From Ptychodera flava (taxonomy: Eukaryota > Hemichordata > Enteropneusta > Ptychoderidae), in NCBI RefSeq assembly GCF_041260155.1, contig NC_091941.1:24309247-24373246 (forward strand): DNA of 64,000 bases, read 5' to 3'. Each line of letters starts with the position of its first letter. Within the stretch, counting starts at the first letter, position 1. Below are positions 57,533 through 64,000 of the stretch, one piece after another. A program made the position numbers and the translations under genes. The notes beneath the pieces are model-generated. The model was not told the origin of the DNA. It saw only the letters and a list, made by a program, of their open reading frames with translations, and did not search any database.

Positions 57533-60150
57533 TATATTTTATTTTATTTTATTTTATTTTATTTTATTTTATTTTATTTCTGACAAAAGTCAGGGGTCAT
57601 TGGCGCGGCAGATTTTCATCCATTTAAACCACTTTCCAAGTTAAAATTTACAATTATTCAAAAGCAAACCAAACAAATAGAACATGACATACACAGTGTA
57701 AGCACGGAACAAAACAAAACAAAACAAAAAAGGCAGTAAGTCTGCCACTTAATGAAAGTAACAGATGCAAATTGGACATCGTCAAGACTGTCAACAAACT
57801 ATATTGTAACAGTTGAGCAAATTAAAAGCAACAGCGATGGTGCGGTGACCTGGGAACTTGGGAGCGAGTTCCACTAAAGAATCTGTCCTGCTGAAGAATG
57901 AATACTTCAGTAGATCTATTCTAGCTCTCGGTATTTGTAAACAGAGGTCATGATTATGTAGAGCAGTTGTTGTAACAGGTGAAAATGTATAGTGCTGACG
58001 AAATGGAATATTATTCTACATAATTTTATAAATAGATAACAGATCTATAATACATATTACCTATGATGTGGGATGGAATCCATTTTAATTGGTTTAATGG
58101 AGTGGTGTACAGTCAATGTCTTTCGTACTGCACGTTTAACGAGGCCAGGTCAGCCAAGTGGCCTTCAGTGAGTGATATCTCGTTATAACGATCTTGCCAT
58201 GATAACAAAATTTACTAAGTAAACGTCTGATGAAACCCTATGAAGATTTTTACCATTTATGTAATTAGTTTGATATTACTTGGTTCTGTAAACGTTTACG
58301 CGTGAGACATAAAACTGCACTTAGAATTATTAGAATTTAACAACCATCGGTTAGACCAACTGATCAGCGTGTTAAGATCAGTTTCTAGAGGGGTGCAATC
58401 GCTTGCATTAGCAGATGATACAATCATCGGCATATAACTTAATCGAAAAGTTAATATTCTGGGCTATGTCGTTTATGTAAGATAAAATTAATATTGGACC
58501 TGTTATAGTGCCTCTTGGCACATCTGACAACACATCTACCAATACAGACGACGCGCCATTGGTGATAACTCGCTGGTGTCTGATTAAAAAATTATCAATC
58601 CAGTTATGTGTTGCTCCCTGCAGTGTACCATAATTGTACAGCTTATCCAAGAGATGTGCTTAGGGGACAAATGCCTTACAAGAGTCCAACAAAAATACAT
58701 GTACTTCCTTCGACTTATCGAGTGAGACAGCCAAGTCATGAACTGTGAATTGTATTGTGAATATAGGTGTTGTGAATCGCATGAGCGTTTAGGGCTAAAC
58801 CCATGTTACTCGTCAGCGAGAATGTTATGTTCTTTGTAGTTTCATAATCAGGTCAGAAACCATTCTTTCAAGTATTTTTGCAAACGACAATAAAATGGGT
58901 CGTTCGTTCGCCGGATTGTCCTTTGCGCCTTTTTGTTGCAAATGAGTAATGTTAGCCGAAGTCCAACCTCTCGGTAGTTTACCAGTCATTAAACTGACAT
59001 TAAATAGTTTTATCAGTGCTTTTTAGGGCTTTTGTTTTGTCAGGGCTATTTAGTGTGCCGTTTCTTTCAACATCCTTGTAGTCACTTCATCCGGGCCATC
59101 GGCTAACCGCACATAGCAGTTTTTTTTACTTAAGGGATTGTACATTGAATTTGCTCCGTTACTGGTATCTGGACATTCCTATATGCATATAATTGCCGGC
59201 GGGTTCATTCGATCAGAGTCTTTTTTCTGAAAAACAGATTGAAACTGATTATTGAGAATGTCTGCTCTCTTTTTATCATTCTTCACGACTGTATTTTTGT
59301 GTTTTAGTGATGTTTTTCCAAAGCATTCAGATTTGTTCTGCTTCACAAAGTTGTAGAATTTCTCTGATTGTTTTACAATAAAATACAATCCGATACGATA
59401 CCTCTGAACGATAGCCAGCATAATGCTTTCCCTGCCGCGTATTTGAATCGTTTACGTACTAGCTTTGCTTTTTAGTAATCCGATTCTTTTCCCGTTTTCT
59501 TTGCTTTTCTGCGAAGCCGGTTTTATCCTGTTCAGTTTTTTTTATTTAGTCAGATATCCAAGGATGTTTCATTTTTTTTTGCTGTATTTGTGTGGTATAT
59601 TCTGGTCTATGACTGCCATGAAGATTGTTTTCCAATTCGTCCAGGATTCGTCAACATCCTCTTCATTCACAACATGGTTACTCTAACTGTGTTTATAACA
59701 ATATTCAATGGCATGTGTGACATATCACTGTCTGTACGCTTGTATTGATACATTTTTCGTTTTGATGGTTTGTCTAATGCTGACCGACTATGCAGCGTCA
59801 AAGTAACCAGTTCGTGGTCGCTAATTCCAATATTTACTTGGCAGTCTGATATCATATTTGGATAAGAGGTCAGATGAGGTTAAGGATGTTTCCGCGACTA
59901 CAAACTGTTTCATTGAAACTTGCTGGCTCGGCTACGTGTTGCTGCATGTCAATAAAATGTCTAGAAAGAGGGTTTGATCGTTGTGTTACTGGAAGGTGCA
60001 ATGCCCATTCTATCCATTCTACAAATCATCCGCTAGCATTTATTCCCAACGCTTTCCGCAATGACAGATTAAATTGTTCTAGAATCTGCTTTCTTTCACG
60101 TGACCTTATTCCGCCCTCAGTGCGGGTCAAAGGCATTGCTCATGCCTGTT
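57533..60150 (-). mobile_element. decayed non-LTR retrotransposon (LINE) with EN and RT remnants
   Basis: Reading the minus strand, an endonuclease C-terminal motif (NIGISDHELVTLTL, about 59830-59790) is followed by a linker (59421-59179). A reverse transcriptase block follows at 58650-58408 with NWIDNFLIRHQRVITNGASS, SDVPRGTITGPIL, YINDI and the catalytic YADD. The 3' end is a (TAAAA)n tail, seen as repeated TTTTA on the plus strand at 57533-57580. Motif order and tail fit CR1/L2/Jockey-like LINEs. The frames are broken by many stops and shifts, so it is dead. The 5' boundary is uncertain. Confidence 0.8.
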
Positions 60151-60350
60151 GTGTGAATAGTGATATTGTTTAAACGACTTCTAACATTCGAAACTACCCT
60201 TACCATTTTCCTAACACCAACCCTCTTACAATACATAATGACGTGGAATTTTCAATCGATTCTGAGCGTTTGTCACTGTATCGTCATTTTCATTACCATC
60301 ACTCCTATTGTAAACATCACAGCGTGGTGTAGTCACTAATTTTGTTAAGA

Positions 60351-60385
<35 letters not shown>

Positions 60386-61389
60386 CCGTCGCAACCGTCG
60401 TGTCTTCCTCGTCCTCACTTGCACCACCCTTTCTTTGATGTAACATTTTCCTGGAAAGGTTGCAACTCTTGTAGAATTCCCCGTTTGAGAGCCCGTCCTA
60501 TATATGTACCCAATAAGATCACAAGCAAATACATGCCACGGTCAAGAAATATTCAGTTTTTCCGTTTATGATTTGTGTAGGAGAACCTAACAATCTCGTT
60601 TTCAGTGACCTTTGGAACTACACTAGTTCTGCACGACAACATCTCCGACTGCGCCTTTTTTTCGAACGTTACCAAAAAATCTCTAGAGGTAGAGGGTCGA
60701 TCAAGTCGATTGACGGTCGTCTAGTTCCAGGGGGTCGATTGTGCCTCCAGTGTTCGGGCGGCGTTTGGTCCCGCACACACATCGTTATCGAAGTTAGATG
60801 GTCTAACAGTTAGACTACTTTACACAACTAGATTATCGGCGAAACTTGCTGCCCAAACGACGTTGTTTCAGTACTTTCTGGGTAGAAGATACTGAATATT
60901 GAATAAAAGAACAACTTAGGGTCAATTTCCTCTGTTTATACGAAACTACTTGCCTAAATTGTTCTAATTAATGTGACGAAAAAGGTAATATCTCTGAACA
61001 TTACAATAAAATAATTATGATGTATGTTCACGTTGCTGTTAGCTTATTGTCTTAGTTAGAAGAAAATGATGACAAAGTTCACATCTAATATAGTATTTAC
61101 ACTTTTATAGCTGTAACTGCATGCTTTGGATCATGTTGTTAGATGTAATCTTTTGCGTATGGGAACTGTCGCTACCTTACATGTAATATTTCACAATGTA
61201 GGTCCTCACGATATATGACGAAACTATACGCCTGGATACATCGTACGGATAATTCAGGTAGGTCATGGAACCCCGTTTTTCAAGTGACTTTACGGAGAAA
61301 GGCCCCACAAAAATGACTCTCCCTAAAAACAGCTTTATGAAAAGTGGTTATCCACAGACCAGTCGAGGTCCCTTGCTTTTTGTACTCAC
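60151..61389. other. intergenic with a CAC/ATC-rich microsatellite
   Basis: Imperfect CCA and TCA repeats lie at about 60351-60386. No coding region is recognised. Confidence 0.45.
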
Positions 61390-61636
61390 TTAAAGGGATA
61401 TAGTCGTCGGAACTGCGCTCAAAGGTCGTATGGGACCCATACGACCCATGGCAACAATGTATCCAAGGCACAATGGTGATTGATGAAAGTTAAAACATGT
61501 CTGTCATAATCTACCATCGTATAATTTAAATGTTGCAGCTATGATGATGAGGTGCATCTTGATATCATGCACGAAATACATTGTTTGTAAACAAGAAACT
61601 TGCACAGGCGCAGTTCCGACGACTATATCCCTTTAA
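61390..61636. mobile_element. TTAA-flanked MITE, copy 2 (perfect termini)
   Basis: TTAA at 61390-61393 and 61633-61636 frames a 239-bp element. Its 25-bp inverted termini are perfect: the left starts AGGGATATAGTCGTCGG and the right ends CCGACGACTATATCCCT. Next to the left end is TATGGGACCCATACGACCC, resembling the same place in the element at 49195-49537. The perfect termini suggest recent activity. Confidence 0.88.
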
Positions 61637-61760
61637 GGTCCCCTCAACCTTTGCGAGCAATAGTTTTCGTTATATTTCTTGGTGCCGGCTCAATTTCCCC
61701 CTCTTATCCGCGTTTCTTAATTTGGCAATTATCTCGGTTCTTTCTTGAATGAAGAAGCAA

Positions 61761-61769
61761 TGAATAGTA
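61761..61769 (+). repeat. 9-bp target-site duplication, left copy
   Basis: TGAATAGTA directly precedes the inverted terminus TAGTCTCGCATG. Confidence 0.85.
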
Positions 61770-62673
61770 TAGTCTCGCATGCCAGACCTCGAACCTGCAT
61801 GCGACGCGAGCGGCGAAGCCGCGAGCAGCGAGTAACCGCAGGTTACGAGGTCTGGCAAGAACCAACTGCTCAGGAATGTGATGACGTCAAAAGTGGGCTG
61901 TCTTTCCTATGCTAATAAAAGTATAACTTTGGACCACCGCGTACAGACGGCCATAATGCATTTTCACTGTACTTGTCCACCACGTTTCACATATCTGTGC
62001 CGAAAAAACACTCAAGCGAAAATCTACGGCGAGAATTTATTTGTGAGGCCATTTACCACCAGCTCATTGGCAGTTGAATGGGGCCAAAATCTGAGCTTCG
62101 TTTGAGCGGAGCAAAATGAAAAAGCAAACTCCATAGAAGATGTCGACGATCAACAAAATGCAATCGCAAGCATTGAAGCAAGGCCGGAGCAATCTTAAAA
62201 TTAGAGATTGGCCAAATATCGGCAAATCCACGGAAACGTCGTCTCCGTCCAGATAATCTGTCATGGCTACCTCCTGCTTCGGTTTCAGGCTGTCCATCAC
62301 CACTTTCTTCGACGGCATAGATCATTTTTGCAGATTTTTTTTTTCATCATGGCTACTGGGGATAGCGTAACCGTGATTTCATGAAGCCGTACTGTCTGAG
62401 GTCAACGTAAGGCAGTTTGCTTCGAATGAAACATTTCTGGATGAATGACACAATCATTCAGTCAAATTCAAAAGGCTATTTTTAGACGCTCCACCTACAT
62501 TCATGAATAAACAACAGATGTACTCTTTCATCCAGCCGATTTTCGAAGCATTCTATTGGACAGTATATATAGCACGTCGGTTCTAGCCAGACCTCGTAAC
62601 CTGCGGTTACTCGCTGCTCGCGGCTTCGCCGCTCGCGCCGCACGCAGGTTTCGAGGTCTGGCATGCGAGACTA
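61770..62673. mobile_element. Mutator-like (MULE) non-autonomous element
   Basis: This 904-bp element is bounded by inverted termini of about 96 bp (61770-61865 and 62578-62673) that begin TAGTCTCGCATGCCAGACC and end GGTCTGGCATGCGAGACTA. Exact 9-bp duplications TGAATAGTA flank both sides. Long termini plus a 9-bp duplication are the hallmark of Mutator-like elements. Each terminus is itself partly palindromic (CCAGACCTCG...CGAGGTCTGG around a GCGAGCGGCGAAGCCGCGAGC core, written here as its parts GCGAGCGGC and GCCGCGAGC). No transposase frame is present. A minus-strand frame at 62318-62064 might be captured DNA. Confidence 0.82.
62064..62318 (-). other. open frame inside the MULE, possible captured fragment
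   Basis: An 84-codon frame begins MPSKKVVMDSLKPKQ and continues with an acidic stretch (DYLDGDDVSVDLPIFGQ), then turns hydrophobic and cysteine-rich. I do not recognise the family. The first 40 codons look more protein-like than the rest, so a captured exon that runs into non-coding DNA is possible. Chance is the simpler alternative. Confidence 0.2.
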
Positions 62674-62682
62674 TGAATAGTA
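62674..62682 (+). repeat. 9-bp target-site duplication, right copy
   Basis: TGAATAGTA follows the inverted terminus ending GCGAGACTA. Confidence 0.85.
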
Positions 62683-62791
62683 TGGATCAAGCGTGAAACA
62701 TTTTTACATAATTCATGGTTGTTCATGGTTCTTGTGAATTATGAAAGATGTACTCCACGCTTGATCAATACTATTTTGTTTGCTTCACAAG
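62683..62791. repeat. older foldback element split by the MULE
   Basis: TGGATCAAGCGTG (from 62683) pairs with CACGCTTGATCA near 62757-62768. TACATAATTCA pairs with TGTGAATTATG inside. The outer part of its left arm (CTTGAATGAAGAAGCAATG, 61744 on) lies on the far side of the MULE and matches the right arm end (AAAATAGTAT...TTCACAAG region). The MULE therefore landed in the left arm of a pre-existing foldback. Confidence 0.6.
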
Positions 62792-63600
62792 AACTGGAGT
62801 TTGTTAAAGTCGTTGAATTTTTAAAAAATAAACCATTTGTAATAGTTTCTCTTGTGTCTCTCCGATTTCATGCAAACCTATTCGGAATTTGGCAGCCCAG
62901 GCTAGGATTTCCCAGCGATTGAACGCGTTACTTTGAGTTTGCACAGTAGTTAGGTCTGCCGCGTTGTGATTCCGGGAGAACTCTCCTGTGTAGCGTTCAC
63001 TCCCTCACGCGTTTCACTTGCAAACAACACTCCACAAAATCACACAGACTTGAATCATGTAGTGAGGGCGCACTTTACAAGTGAGAGTATGACCCTTGGC
63101 TCCGGAGGTCTGTCGTGTGACCATTACTGTATGACGACGAACTGAATATAAACACGCCACCGGTAGCAGGAAACGGCTTCCGATTGTCACTCGCTGTACT
63201 CTTTGAGGAGAAAAGAAAACCAAAATAATCTCTATAAGAGGTAAGGTAATCCAAGAAACCATTGGTCCCTCCCCACGGTCCCTCTAGGCTCTGTCACAAC
63301 ACAACGAACGCGCCGCTGCCACATCGATTTATTGCGTGCCAGTGATTATTATAGTCATATTGAGGACCTCTTGAGAAAAACTGCGATATAGATTACGGTA
63401 TTTAACACTTTGCTGATCAAATGTCGACTATCTTCATACGTGTTTATATCATGATCACGAAGTGGAAGACACTGAAGTTACTTGTGATAGCACTATGAGG
63501 TTGTCAACATACGTACAGCCCTACACTACAGACTTCTTAACCCTGTTGACATGTTGACCTACCCAACATCAACAATACGCTGTTCCCATTATCATGTCTT
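62792..63600. other. intergenic, no recognised gene
   Basis: Only short open frames without family resemblance. Confidence 0.4.
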
Positions 63601-63625
63601 CTGCACAGTACCAAGTGCAAAAAAG

Positions 63626-63873
63626 CACAGTCCCCATGTGATCTATTAAGCTCTTGGACTATGCGCCCCATATAGACGTGTGTACATTGCCTGAGAAAAA
63701 CCAAGTCAGGAAACCAAATCACTATTTCCTATAGGGATTGTGCCACCATGTCATCTTCGACGTTCGATTTTACTGTGAAAAGTAGCAAGTTCATCTATCA
63801 TGTAACCGTTTTTCTCAGGCATATGTACACACGTCTATGGGGCGCATAGTCCTAGAGCGGAATAGGGACTGTG
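63626..63873. mobile_element. hAT-like MITE
   Basis: The inverted termini start CACAGTCCC and end GGGACTGTG. Long inner matches are GACTATGCGCCCCATA and ACGTGTGTACAT, then GCCTGAGAAAAAC, mirrored by GTTTTTCTCAGGC, ATGTACACACGT and TATGGGGCGCATAGTC. The flanks GCAAAAAAG (left) and GCAAAAAG (right) look like an 8-bp duplication with one A slip. The CA...TG ends and 8-bp duplication fit hAT. Confidence 0.75.
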
Positions 63874-64000
63874 GCAAAAAGTGAACATTTCATGTTACTC
63901 AGCCGATTCAGTTCTGGGGAAGTTGCAAACGAGGTGTTGTGTGCACAGGCCCTTGGCACATTGCTTGGATAATAATCTTATTTAATATGTAGAATGTCTA

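Noticed and set aside
59465-59686. 73-codon hydrophobic plus-strand frame
   Set aside because: Antisense to the decayed LINE; the U-rich codons come from AT-rich sequence.
61780-61860. GGTTCGAGGTC-like B-box in the MULE terminus (minus strand)
   Set aside because: It resembles a tRNA T-arm, but no A-box or cloverleaf can be drawn. The match comes from the palindromic terminus.

Overview
This window is animal nuclear DNA from an AT-rich, repeat-laden genome, most likely a marine invertebrate. The evidence is multi-exon genes with GT-AG introns, proteins close to vertebrate families, abundant MITEs and foldback elements, decayed LINEs, long (TA)n and (CA)n arrays, and a tandem-repeat element ending in an (ACGG)n tract. 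I cannot fix the phylum from sequence alone. I see no bacterial operons, CRISPR arrays, rRNA or convincing tRNA genes, and no LTR or other virus-like element.

Four host genes are supported, with splice sites placed by reading frame and family alignment. (1) 2925-8984, plus strand: an S-adenosylhomocysteine hydrolase (AHCY family) in 7 coding exons, 433 aa. Its NAD-binding parts look normal but several near-invariant substrate-pocket residues differ. (2) 17792-34414, minus strand: an equilibrative nucleoside transporter (SLC29/ENT family) in 13 coding exons, 518 aa, with a long N-terminal extension. (3) 42068-46210, minus strand: a Sec14/CRAL-TRIO lipid-transfer protein of the alpha-TTP/clavesin type in 4 coding exons, 315 aa. 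(4) 53539-53937, minus strand: a fatty-acid/retinoid-binding protein (iLBP) of 132 aa whose coding region has no intron.

Layout: 0-2.8 kb is AHCY upstream sequence. 2.8-9 kb is AHCY, with a large (CA)/(TA) island in intron 2 and a MITE in intron 5. 9-17.6 kb is gene-poor, with a 5'-truncated LINE carrying a clear target-site duplication. 17.6-34.6 kb is the ENT gene, whose introns hold a foldback, a roughly 150-bp tandem array and two MITEs. 34.6-42 kb is intergenic with a 35-G run and MITEs. 42-46.3 kb is the CRAL-TRIO gene. 46.3-53.5 kb is intergenic with (TA)n blocks and MITEs. 53.5-54 kb is the iLBP gene. 54-64 kb has no recognised host gene but holds a decayed LINE, a Mutator-like element with an exact 9-bp duplication nested in an older foldback, a TTAA-flanked MITE and a hAT-like MITE.

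AHCY makes adenosine and homocysteine, and ENT proteins move adenosine and other nucleosides. These two genes lie tail to tail about 8.8 kb apart, a pairing that may be coincidental. The CRAL-TRIO and iLBP genes both encode carriers of hydrophobic ligands.
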